From: an uncultured Ruminococcus sp.
Lineage (GTDB): Bacteria > Bacillota > Clostridia > Lachnospirales > Lachnospiraceae
Reading direction: 5' to 3'
NCBI GenBank assembly: GCA_900066355.1
Contig: FMEL01000004.1
Span: forward strand, 176,501 to 240,500
DNA length: 64,000 nucleotides
Below are positions 1 to 6,233 of the stretch, in pieces. Every line of letters begins with the position of its first letter. The first letter of the stretch is position 1. The translations under genes and the position numbers were made by a program. The notes beneath the pieces are model-generated. The model made no database searches and had not been told where the DNA came from. It saw nothing but the letters and a program-made list of their open reading frames with translations.

Positions 1-347
1 CCATAATGTCTATGCAGCGTAAAAAAAGACAGCCACTTGTCACGACCTGCCTTGCTCCATTCACGGGCATTAAACATCAACTGACATTCATCCACGACCA
101 GAAGCAGAGAACTTTCCTTCACCCGTTTCCCCTTAAAATGTTTCTGGGAGAAGTCAATCAGGTATTCCGGGGTTATTTCGAGGTTGCTCTTGTAATGGAA
201 CAAGTCCCTTCTTTTGGGCGGAATCTGGTTCAGGTTGATGTTAAAGTTGCAGACTACCGGACGTCCGGCACGAAGGAGATGGTACAATCTTTCTGCTACA
301 TGCAGGCTCTTGCCGGATCCGGGAGTACCACTGTATAGAAAAATCAT
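1..347 (-). CDS. zot: Zot/pI-like phage assembly ATPase (partial, 3' end outside window)
   Basis: The protein begins MIFLYSGTPGSGKS, with a Walker A P-loop at residues 7-14. A Walker B strand, LLLVVDECQ, lies near residue 90. This is the N-terminal signature of the Zot/pI family, the inner-membrane ATPase that drives extrusion of filamentous phage. About 115 residues are visible and the rest, including the expected transmembrane segment, lies to the left of the window. The ATG overlaps the stop of the upstream Cys-rich gene (ATGA), so the two are translationally coupled. The neighbouring genes have inovirus coat-like architecture, which supports the assignment. The name Zot is a family label and does not imply toxin activity. 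Confidence 0.85.
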   Translation of the reverse strand, partial: MIFLYSGTPGSGKSLHVAERLYHLLRAGRPVVCNFNINLNQIPPKRRDLFHYKSNLEITPEYLIDFSQKHFKGKRVKESSLLLVVDECQLMFNAREWSKAGRDKWLSFFTLHRHY

Positions 348-544
348 TTCATGCTCCTCTCTGCTTTAGGACAATATTCAGGATTATCTTCGAAATAGCA
401 ATCTTCACAACCTCTATAATATCCGCAATCTTCACAAGAACAATGTTCATATCCATACTCTGGATATTCGTCTGCAAGTGCATTTGGACAATGACCATCT
501 ATACAGGTAAGTCCACAATAATCAGGACATCTTTCTTTTGTCAT
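344..544 (-). CDS. small cysteine-rich protein (66 aa), inovirus module
   Basis: This 66-residue acidic protein carries ten cysteines, several as CxxC or CxxxC pairs, and no hydrophobic segment. That pattern would fit metal binding or a disulfide-rich fold. It has a GAGGTG ribosome site about 7 nt upstream of its ATG. It sits between the DUF2523-like membrane protein and the Zot ATPase in a tightly packed minus-strand operon. I do not recognise the family. Its place in the morphogenesis cluster suggests a phage role, but nothing in the sequence tells which. Confidence 0.6.
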   Translation of the reverse strand: MTKERCPDYCGLTCIDGHCPNALADEYPEYGYEHCSCEDCGYYRGCEDCYFEDNPEYCPKAERSMK

Positions 545-553
545 AAGAACACC

Positions 554-790
554 TCACTCAATTAATTTTATCCAGCGTGCTACCACGGACCAGAGGTAGA
601 AAACTACAATGGCAGCAAGCCAAGCCTCGCCGATCTTAATGCAGGTGCCTACCGGGACAAAGTAATTGATATATCCGAGATAAGGCATCTTCTCAAGGCT
701 ATCGATCACCGGAGCAAACGGAGATGTTGGCAGGATCGAAAGAAGAAAAGAGAGGAACTTGTCCAGAATTTCTTTCATGAAAGTAAACAT
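554..790 (-). CDS. small membrane protein, DUF2523/pVI-like minor coat candidate
   Basis: This 78-residue protein has two hydrophobic stretches: an N-terminal amphipathic/hydrophobic segment (FLSFLLSILPTSP) and a clear transmembrane helix near residues 55-72 (AWLAAIVVFYLWSVVARW). A small membrane protein between the adsorption protein and the Zot ATPase is the classic position of the pVI/DUF2523 minor coat protein in inoviruses. Its ribosome site AAGGGGTGAG overlaps the stop of the preceding gene, which implies coupling. The family call rests on position and topology, since sequence similarity cannot be measured here. Confidence 0.55.
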   Translation of the reverse strand: MFTFMKEILDKFLSFLLSILPTSPFAPVIDSLEKMPYLGYINYFVPVGTCIKIGEAWLAAIVVFYLWSVVARWIKLIE

Positions 791-794
791 AATC

Positions 795-2459
795 TCACCC
801 CTTAATCATCTGCTGACGTGTAATCAGCATCAACGCAATGATAAAAAAGATCACCTGAAAGATACGCAGAATCTTGATCACAGGTTCATAGTCTGCCATA
901 TCCAGTTTAAATGTATGATGGTAATTAACGACCTTTTCGCCTGTCCACGGATTATCCATTTCTATGTCCAGAGGAAACTCAAAAACCGGGGCTTCTGCTT
1001 CTGCATCAAAGACTTTCAGGAGATGGATCAGGTCAAAAGGTATGCAGAAAGGAAAGATCTCCCGGAGATCTGCTTTGTAGGGAGAAGCTTCTTCCTCCGG
1101 AGTAGGAGTTTCGGGATTATCCGGATCAGTATCTCCTCCTCCACCAGGATCTGGGTTAGGGTCAGGAGAACCGGAAGGCTGCGGATCAGTGCCACCGCCC
1201 GGATTTGGATTAACTTCCGGCTTTTTAGTTGGCTCCGGCTCAGGAGTAGGCTGCACAGTATGATTTGTTATAAAATTAGTTACATAAGTAGGACGATTTT
1301 CCTCATCATCAGATCCTTGTTTCCAAAGGTCTTTTAGTTCGTCCAGCGTTGGAAGCTTGATGGATGGAACTGCCAGATTCGGATAACTGGGGGATGGAAG
1401 AGTGCGGTTGTTGTCATAATCGTCTTTAGTGTCAACAGATGGCCAGAGGGATGTTTTATCTAACGGCAATATAGAAGCCGGTATTGTTTTACCATCAATA
1501 ACAACAGGAACAGAAAAAACATAATTCTCAACCAAAGTACTTACCGTACCTGCATCAAATGAAGATGGATAATTATATATACCGCTTCCAGTAAAAGCCC
1601 TATAGTCATTCATATACGAATAATTATCTCTTTGAACTATATAGGAGTCTAATCCATAATAAGAACTACCATCTTTTTTATAAGCATGAAATGAATGATA
1701 AGGATGTCCATTCTCTGAAAAGGTAATACCTTCTATATAAGATAATTCAGAATTTGCTATATTGCTATCATATACATATCCTTTACGATATGAATGAAAA
1801 TGAGAACCATCATGAATTCCATCACATTCATACTCCAAATATCCGATATACTTATTGTTTTTATAAGGGTTTTCTTTACCTTCATATTTCAAAGGCGGTG
1901 TATTATCCATCAGTTCATCCCACCAGCCTTTTACAGCTTCTTTCATGCAGTAAGCCGTAGCCGCGCCCATTGCAAGTAATCCTTTATCTGTTGCGTTTTT
2001 CTTGAGGGTCGCCCAATCTTCCGGGATATCGAGGTCATCTGGATTGATCGGTGCAACTGTAACAGGCGGTGATATATCCGGAGAACTGGTTGGAGCAGGA
2101 GAGGGAGTTGTACCTGATCCGTTTCCATGTGTCTTTTTGTATGCTTCCGTAGCACCATAGTATAGCTTGCCTATTTTATCCTCGGCATCTTTGAGCTGAT
2201 CTTGATTCAGAGGATCATCAAGTAATTCACCCCAATCCCAGTTGTTAATGTCGTTCTGCGTTTTCAGGATCATATCCAGACCAAGCGACATACCGCCAGC
2301 CATGAATAACGATTCGAGAAAGCTTAGAGATTCCCCAGCTAATGCCGCACCAGCTGAGAGAGAAGCTGCCGAAGCGGTTACAGAAATTCCCATAACAGCC
2401 CCACACGTTACCGTCACTGTCAGCAAAACAGCCGTTGCCTTTTTAACTATTCCTTTCAC
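795..2459 (-). CDS. pIII-like adsorption/minor coat protein with signal peptide and C-terminal anchor
   Basis: I place the start at the GTG at 2459, preceded by AAAGGGGG. Upstream in-frame starts have no ribosome site and no sensible protein. The 554-residue product begins with a signal peptide (VKGIVKKATAVLLTVTV..ASAA). A long polar, Tyr/Ser/Asn-rich domain follows. Near residues 430-490 there is a Pro/Gly/Asp/Glu-rich linker (TPEPEPTKK.., PNPDPGGGG..), then a conserved-looking C-terminal region ending in one transmembrane helix (VIFFIIALMLIT). Secreted receptor domain, flexible linker and C-terminal anchor is the layout of filamentous phage adsorption protein pIII. The receptor domain itself is not recognisable. 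Confidence 0.75.
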   Translation of the reverse strand: MKGIVKKATAVLLTVTVTCGAVMGISVTASAASLSAGAALAGESLSFLESLFMAGGMSLGLDMILKTQNDINNWDWGELLDDPLNQDQLKDAEDKIGKLYYGATEAYKKTHGNGSGTTPSPAPTSSPDISPPVTVAPINPDDLDIPEDWATLKKNATDKGLLAMGAATAYCMKEAVKGWWDELMDNTPPLKYEGKENPYKNNKYIGYLEYECDGIHDGSHFHSYRKGYVYDSNIANSELSYIEGITFSENGHPYHSFHAYKKDGSSYYGLDSYIVQRDNYSYMNDYRAFTGSGIYNYPSSFDAGTVSTLVENYVFSVPVVIDGKTIPASILPLDKTSLWPSVDTKDDYDNNRTLPSPSYPNLAVPSIKLPTLDELKDLWKQGSDDEENRPTYVTNFITNHTVQPTPEPEPTKKPEVNPNPGGGTDPQPSGSPDPNPDPGGGGDTDPDNPETPTPEEEASPYKADLREIFPFCIPFDLIHLLKVFDAEAEAPVFEFPLDIEMDNPWTGEKVVNYHHTFKLDMADYEPVIKILRIFQVIFFIIALMLITRQQMIKG

Positions 2460-2536
2460 GTTTCCCCCTTTCCTGTATCTCATTTTTGATGTGCTGCAAT
2501 GCTGATCACAACGCTGCAGTTCATTTTTTGAGATAC

Positions 2537-2569
2537 AAAAAGGGTGAAGGAGTTTCCCCTCCCTCACCC
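2537..2569 (-). terminator. Rho-independent terminator after the major coat gene
   Basis: On the minus strand a GGGTGAGGGAG/CTCCTTCACCC stem with a short loop is followed by TTTTT. It separates the major coat gene from the adsorption gene. Coliphage M13 also has a strong terminator directly after its major coat gene, which raises coat expression relative to the minor proteins. Confidence 0.8.
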
Positions 2570-2592
2570 TGCACAGATAAGCCACATATTGC

Positions 2593-2862
2593 TCAGGCTT
2601 TGTTTGCGATTCTCTTAAATGATTTGATTCCGAAAGTAACCAGAACAAGCGCACCCATTACAGGAAGTGCAATTGGCAAAACTTTACCGACCATACTGAT
2701 CATAGAGTTACCAACTTCTGTAAAAGAGGTTGTCATTGCAGTCTCAACAGAAGAAAGACCTGTACCAGCTTCAGCAGCAAATACCGGTACACAAGATGCA
2801 ATGGCAGCACCTGCACCAGCAACAGCCGGAACTAATTTTTTCTTAAGATTTTTGATTTCCAT
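2593..2862 (-). CDS. pVIII-like major coat protein precursor
   Basis: This 89-residue precursor starts at the ATG at 2862 behind AAAGGAG. It has a basic N-terminus, a hydrophobic signal segment ending VPVFAAEAG with a likely Ala-X-Ala cleavage site, then about 60 mature residues. The mature part has a short polar N-terminus, one transmembrane helix (VLPIALPVMGALVLVTFGIKSF) and a basic C-terminus (KRIANKA). This acidic/hydrophobic/basic arrangement and size match inovirus major coat proteins. A terminator follows immediately. No alignment was run, so the assignment rests on architecture and neighbours. Confidence 0.75.
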   Translation of the reverse strand: MEIKNLKKKLVPAVAGAGAAIASCVPVFAAEAGTGLSSVETAMTTSFTEVGNSMISMVGKVLPIALPVMGALVLVTFGIKSFKRIANKA

Positions 2863-2882
2863 AAGAAAACTCCTTTCACTCA

Positions 2883-3122
2883 CTATACTTTTTTAAATAC
2901 CTTAATTATTCCATGTAAAGAAAATCCTACTATCATGAATATGGCGCCGGATAGGAATCCCACCGGAATAAAAGATATTGCAAAATGATTGTAATCCTGA
3001 ATAGTAAGAGCTTCGTACTGTTCAGGACTTTGTGAAACTTCCGATTCAAGAGTGTTCTCACTACTTTCCTCATCCGTTCCCATTTCAGTATCTGTCAAAC
3101 CAAGATCTGTAAATTCATCCAT
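2883..3122 (-). CDS. small single-pass membrane protein (79 aa), inovirus coat-like
   Basis: I use the ATG at 3122, with AGGTGG 5 nt upstream. The N-terminal half is strongly acidic (many Asp/Glu/Ser). It is followed by one transmembrane helix (FIPVGFLSGAIFMIVGFSLHGII) and a basic tail (KVFKKV). No signal peptide is present, so it would insert directly in the membrane. The charge pattern is that of a small filamentous coat or assembly protein. It lies just upstream of the major coat gene and just downstream of a similar acidic single-pass protein. Confidence 0.6.
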   Translation of the reverse strand: MDEFTDLGLTDTEMGTDEESSENTLESEVSQSPEQYEALTIQDYNHFAISFIPVGFLSGAIFMIVGFSLHGIIKVFKKV

Positions 3123-3131
3123 ATAAACCAC

Positions 3132-3563
3132 CTATACCCGGAGATAAGAACTGAAAATCTGTACAAGTAGGACACCGGCAACAAAACTGAGCATACAGAC
3201 CATGACAGGCATGGCATGATTGAAATCTGTCAGCCGTTCATTCATTTCTTTTGTCTCCATCACCAAAGACTCAAGATGTTGATTTTGCAACTGTAACAAT
3301 TCTGTATAGTCAATCTGTTCTACTGTATCAGAAGCCGGTACCGTTTCCACTCCTTCAGAAACCTGTGTGTCTGCCGGAGAAGACAGGTCGCCAGAAAAAC
3401 CAGCTTCGTCACCCAAAGAATCTTGTTCAGGCTGTACTGGAACCGCTGACGGCGCAGGTGTTTCTGTAGCTGTGTCAGTTGATGGTTCAGTTTCCTGAGT
3501 GCCATCCGAAAAAATGCTGCTGTCTGTAAGATCTTCTGTCTCGTCTGCAAAAATGTCCTCCAT
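3132..3563 (-). CDS. acidic single-pass membrane protein (143 aa), inovirus module
   Basis: A low-complexity acidic/Thr/Ser/Pro region covers roughly residues 1-85. A short region that could form a coiled coil follows (LLQLQNQHLESLVMETKEMNERL). A C-terminal transmembrane helix (MPVMVCMLSFVAGVLLVQIFSSYL) ends the protein. The stop overlaps the ribosome site of the next gene. Function is unknown. It resembles the 79-aa downstream protein in layout, and both may be minor coat or assembly factors. Confidence 0.6.
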   Translation of the reverse strand: MEDIFADETEDLTDSSIFSDGTQETEPSTDTATETPAPSAVPVQPEQDSLGDEAGFSGDLSSPADTQVSEGVETVPASDTVEQIDYTELLQLQNQHLESLVMETKEMNERLTDFNHAMPVMVCMLSFVAGVLLVQIFSSYLRV

Positions 3564-3576
3564 GTCATGTCCTCAC

Positions 3577-3909
3577 TTACTGTTTTTTGTCAACAGGTTC
3601 CATCTGGATAGATGCCTTTCCAACAAAGTCCAGATCTTCCACAGTCAGGACTGGTTTGCCATCACTGCCGATCTTCATAGACATTGTTGCGTCATAGATA
3701 CCCGGTACCCATGTGACTTTTTTTCTCTTATCCGGAGACAGAGAACACTTTGCTCGCTGCTGACCTACCGGTCCGCCGGAAAGATCGTAAGAAGGTGTGA
3801 CAACCTCACCGTGTTCACCATACATGAAATAGTTCAGGGTAACACCAGAATTTCCGTTGTCCATAGTCCACGGGTTGACAAAAGTTACAAGAATCTTCAT
3901 TTTGTTCAT
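3577..3909 (-). CDS. candidate ssDNA-binding protein of inovirus (pV-like)
   Basis: The 110-residue protein starts at the ATG at 3909 behind AAAGGAGG. It is predicted mostly beta, with no membrane segment (KILVTFVNPWTMDNGNSGVTLNYFMYG..). It is the first gene after the replication-type intergenic region, where filamentous phages place their ssDNA-binding/replication genes. Size, beta-rich character and position suggest a pV-like protein that coats phage ssDNA. This is an inference, because I see no diagnostic motif. Confidence 0.45.
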   Translation of the reverse strand: MNKMKILVTFVNPWTMDNGNSGVTLNYFMYGEHGEVVTPSYDLSGGPVGQQRAKCSLSPDKRKKVTWVPGIYDATMSMKIGSDGKPVLTVEDLDFVGKASIQMEPVDKKQ

Positions 3910-4027
3910 ATACTGAACCTCCTTTGATTGATTACCTAATCTGTATATCAGCAGAAAAGGCAATAGTTATTGTGTAAGCCTTTTCAGGTTATTACCGCCC
4001 TCCCCGGAGGAGGGGAAGGAGATGTAT

Positions 4028-4057
4028 AAAAGCTCTCCGTTACATGGGGAGGAGAGC
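4028..4057 (-). terminator. terminator directly after the tRNA-like gene
   Basis: The minus strand reads GCTCTCC, a 12-nt loop, GGAGAGC, then TTTT. The stem is seven perfect pairs. It begins three bases after the tRNA-like acceptor stem, so it probably ends that transcript. Confidence 0.65.
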
Positions 4058-4060
4058 AAA

Positions 4061-4136
4061 GGAGCAGAGAGGAGTCGAACCTCCCGCATATGTCTCGGGC
4101 ATATATACGTGCACAACCGGTTTGTGCTGCTGCTCC
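4061..4136 (-). tRNA. tRNA-like gene inside the inovirus intergenic region (aberrant anticodon arm)
   Basis: This stretch folds as a 76-nt tRNA-like cloverleaf. It has a perfect 7-bp acceptor (GGAGCAG/CTGCTCC), a D arm GCAC-AAACCGGTT-GTGC, and a T arm GGAGG-TTCGACT-CCTCT that contains the canonical GGTTCGANTCC box. The anticodon arm is odd. A 5-bp stem ATATG/CATAT closes a 7-nt loop CCCGAGA (anticodon position CGA), but C replaces the near-universal U33, and six bases separate it from the D stem instead of one. No CCA is encoded. It may be a diverged phage tRNA, a tRNA mimic, or a decayed tRNA. A terminator follows directly. Confidence 0.45.
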
Positions 4137-4161
4137 ATGTATTGGTTGTTGCAGGCTTTCG

Positions 4162-4595
4162 GCGCTAAAGCGCACAAGTTAGTGTATGGGGTACTGCTGT
4201 CCCATAAACGATACTGTAATGCTAAGGGAAGAGAAAACCCTTGGAGCCTTTCGGAAACAGATGTCTTCTGTTTTCCGATCAGGCTCCTGAAAAAACGTAT
4301 GTAGAACGATATCGGATAATCTGAGATCATTTCGTCTATGCATGTAGGTTGAGAGCGCTAAAGCGCACAAGTTAGTGCATGGGGTACTGCTGTCTCATAA
4401 ACGATACTGTAATGCTATGGGGAAGAGAAAACCCTTGGAGCCTTCCGGAAACAGATGTCTTCTGTTTTCCGATCAGGCTCCTGAAAAAACGTATGTAGAA
4501 CGGTATCGGATAGTCTGAGATCATTTCGTTTATGCGTGTAGGTTGAGAGCGCTAAAGCGCACAAGTTGGTGCGTGGGGTACTTTAGTCGTTAATC
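4162..4595. repeat. 193-bp tandem repeats (about 2.2 copies) in the phage intergenic region
   Basis: Units begin with the palindrome GCGCTAAAGCGC at 4162, 4355 and 4549, so the period is 193-194 bp. The first two copies are nearly identical and the third is cut after about 45 bp. Each full unit contains a large hairpin whose arms are GGAGCCT..CGGAAA.CAG and CTGTTTTCCG..AGGCTCC. No convincing gene lies here. In filamentous phages such structured, repeated intergenic DNA holds the replication origins and the packaging signal. Confidence 0.8.
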
Positions 4596-4623
4596 TGTTA
4601 TCAGATATTCCAACGTGACGCTA

Positions 4624-4668
4624 CCAGACCGGCCCGTAAAAGAGCCCCATGGGTTCCCTCCGGTCTGG
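4624..4668. other. large hairpin, candidate phage origin or packaging signal
   Basis: A perfect 9-bp inverted repeat, CCAGACCGG at 4624 and CCGGTCTGG at 4660, encloses a G/C-rich loop that can pair further (GCCC..GGGTTCC). Together with the adjacent tandem repeats it makes this intergenic region highly structured. Rolling-circle origins and packaging hairpins of inoviruses look like this. A nick site cannot be picked without the replication protein, which is not in the window. Confidence 0.45.
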
Positions 4669-4732
4669 CTGACGCTGTCTTTGGGGGGCACTTCGTGCAG
4701 TAATCAAGGAAAAGGGGCGGCTGTCTCCCCAG

Positions 4733-5065
4733 TCAGTTGTCGGCAGGGTTTGCCGGATCAGCAGGGGCGCGGATGATGTTCATGTACTTCTGTAGTTTTT
4801 CCAGATCATGCTGCATACTGATAAGCTGTTTGATTGTGAGAGCTGCTTCATGTTGCAGATCAAAGATTGCACGATCTTTTTTATAACGCAGATTAATCAA
4901 GTTATCGAGATTCTGAATCTCTATACGTTTTCGTTTTTCTTCTCTCATACAAAAAAGAACGAGATTTTCAAACTTTTGGTTGAAGCCGTTGCCCTCGAAG
5001 TTTTCGATATATGTCAGAACTTCATCGGAGATCCGGACAGATTTCAGATTCGTTTTCTTTGCCAT
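4733..5065 (-). CDS. ribbon-helix-helix-like protein, phage early gene
   Basis: The protein is 110 residues from the ATG at 5065 (GGAGGACTGAGC upstream). It begins MAKKTNLKSVRISDEVLTYIENF, the beta-strand-then-helix pattern of ribbon-helix-helix DNA-binding proteins. The rest is a long charged helical region that could form a coiled coil (residues 50-100). It lies between the origin-like repeats and a 61-aa gene whose stop overlaps its ribosome site. A role in replication control or as an origin accessory factor is plausible but unproven. Confidence 0.55.
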   Translation of the reverse strand: MAKKTNLKSVRISDEVLTYIENFEGNGFNQKFENLVLFCMREEKRKRIEIQNLDNLINLRYKKDRAIFDLQHEAALTIKQLISMQHDLEKLQKYMNIIRAPADPANPADN

Positions 5066-5067
5066 GC

Positions 5068-5253
5068 TCAGTCCTCCGAATCTGCTTTTTCCATTACACA
5101 ACGATGGTTTGAATTGCAAGAAATGTACATAGTATTTTCACGTTGAACATATTCGTCCGCATCCCATTCAAACAAAAATGCAGCCACTAAACAACGTTTT
5201 GAATCTTTCTGTCCAAAATCCTCAATTTGATAAACCAACCATTCTAATAACAT
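5068..5253 (-). CDS. hypothetical 61-aa phage early protein
   Basis: A good GGGAGG ribosome site lies 9 nt before the ATG at 5253. The TGA overlaps the Shine-Dalgarno of the following gene. It is the first gene of the minus-strand phage operon and faces the divergent repressor. It contains no domain I recognise. The composition (MLLEWLVYQIEDFGQKDSKRC..) suggests a small soluble alpha/beta protein. Confidence 0.5.
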   Translation of the reverse strand: MLLEWLVYQIEDFGQKDSKRCLVAAFLFEWDADEYVQRENTMYISCNSNHRCVMEKADSED

Positions 5254-5374
5254 AATTCATTCCTCCCGAGCATAGAACAAATTGCACAAAACTAATTGTA
5301 AAAAGCGAATACAGATGATAAAATTGAATATTAAATAAAGTGTAAAGGTATCACTTTTTACAAGATTCATTATA

Positions 5375-5421
5375 TCCCAACTATTTGGGATTGTCAATAA
5401 AATAATCCCAAAATATTGGGA
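5375..5421. promoter_or_regulatory. two palindromic operators for the phage repressor
   Basis: Two perfect 16-bp palindromes of form TCCCAA-N4-TTGGGA lie at 5375-5390 and 5406-5421, 31 bp apart centre to centre. The second overlaps the ribosome site of the XRE gene at 5433. An additional inverted pair, TTGTAAAAAG at 5296 and CTTTTTACAA at 5354, lies further upstream. The arrangement between divergent genes is typical of a lysogeny switch and implies autoregulation. Confidence 0.75.
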
Positions 5422-5432
5422 GAGGAGAAAAC

Positions 5433-5780
5433 ATGATTAATGAATTAGACTTTGGAAAAAGATTAACTGAATGTATGGAAATAAGCGGATATACAAACAC
5501 AAAGTTAACAGAAGAACTTAACGTTTCTAAGAATGCAGTAGGGAATTACAAAAAAGGACAAATACCTAATGCAATTATTTTATATAAAATATCCCAAATA
5601 CTTGAGACTACAGTTGAGTTTTTGTTGACAGGAAAAAAAGTCAATGAGACAATAACAGAAGAAGAAAAACAAATTATAGATGCATATAGAAAAGCTGAAC
5701 CAGCGGAACAAAATGTAATAAAGAAAATTTTGAATATAACGACCAGACAAACAAAATCATCAGATTTGAAGATTGGATAA
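5433..5780 (+). CDS. XRE-family phage repressor
   Basis: This 115-residue protein has an N-terminal helix-turn-helix (residues about 8-62: LTEELNVSKNAVGNYKKGQIPNAIILYKISQILETTVEFLLTG as the core, here cited only for position) and a short acidic helical C-terminus. It is transcribed divergently from the phage early genes. A TCCCAA-N4-TTGGGA palindrome overlaps its own ribosome site. It is therefore the likely prophage maintenance repressor. The region is markedly AT-rich compared with the host operon to its right. Confidence 0.8.
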   Translation: MINELDFGKRLTECMEISGYTNTKLTEELNVSKNAVGNYKKGQIPNAIILYKISQILETTVEFLLTGKKVNETITEEEKQIIDAYRKAEPAEQNVIKKILNITTRQTKSSDLKIG

Positions 5781-5796
5781 AGGAGAACAAAAAATA

Positions 5797-6087
5797 ATGA
5801 AAGAACTTCTATGGACAATATCACAAGATAAGCAATTACTTTTAATGTTATTACTAATTTTACTCGGAACAACTAATTTAATATTTGTAAATTCACTAAT
5901 GAAAGTCAAACATATTAGTAAAAAAACTATGGAATCAATTTATAATATAGAAATTGATAAAGCTCAAAATGCAATTACATCAGAAGAAAAGAAGTATTAT
6001 CTTAACAGGGCCTCTGGAATGATGGAAGTATATAATCATATGGGATTTGAACCTAAAATATATGAAGATGACCATATAAAGCTATAA
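5797..6087 (+). CDS. hypothetical membrane-anchored 96-aa protein, phage lysogeny side
   Basis: The ATG at 5797 follows AAAGGAG and lies 16 nt after the repressor stop, so both are probably one transcript. An N-terminal hydrophobic segment (LLLMLLLILLGTTNLIFVNSL) is followed by a charged helical tail. No family is recognised. As the last gene before the attachment site it could be a lysogenic conversion or superinfection protein, but this is a guess. Confidence 0.55.
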   Translation: MKELLWTISQDKQLLLMLLLILLGTTNLIFVNSLMKVKHISKKTMESIYNIEIDKAQNAITSEEKKYYLNRASGMMEVYNHMGFEPKIYEDDHIKL

Positions 6088-6092
6088 TGTAT

Positions 6093-6134
6093 CTCTTAAT
6101 CAGGGTGTCCAGGGTTCGAACCCCTGAAGGCGCA
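6093..6134 (+). other. 3' part of tRNA-Lys(CTT): inovirus attachment site (attR)
   Basis: The sequence runs from the anticodon loop (CTCTTAA, anticodon CTT) through TCAGG, the T arm CAGGG-TTCGAAC-CCCTG and the acceptor 3' strand AAGGCGC plus A. The 5' half needed for a full tRNA-Lys is missing: the bases before the loop do not pair with TCAGG. Phage DNA therefore joins the tRNA at the anticodon loop, giving a roughly 42-bp identity block. An intact tRNA-Lys copy is expected at the other end of the prophage, left of the window. Confidence 0.8.
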
Positions 6135-6140
6135 CTAAGG

Positions 6141-6187
6141 ACACTGTTTTTGCGGACATTGCGATTGCCGCGGGGACGGTGTTTTTT
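6141..6187 (+). terminator. terminator of the original tRNA-Lys gene
   Basis: ACACTGT pairs with ACGGTGT around an inner GCGG/CCGC hairpin, followed by TTTTTT. It sits 7 nt after the tRNA 3' end, so it is the host tRNA terminator left behind by integration. It also insulates the pel operon from phage transcription. Confidence 0.75.
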
Positions 6188-6233
6188 GTTCTTGAAAATA
6201 GTAAAACAAAGTATTTGTAAAGGCAGGCAATAC

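Noticed and set aside
6..338. Plus-strand open frame of 110 codons
   Set aside because: It is the antisense of the Zot-like ATPase, which has clear Walker motifs on the minus strand.
4162..4595. Possible CRISPR array
   Set aside because: The unit is 193 bp with near-identical full copies, not short repeats with unique spacers. No cas genes are present.
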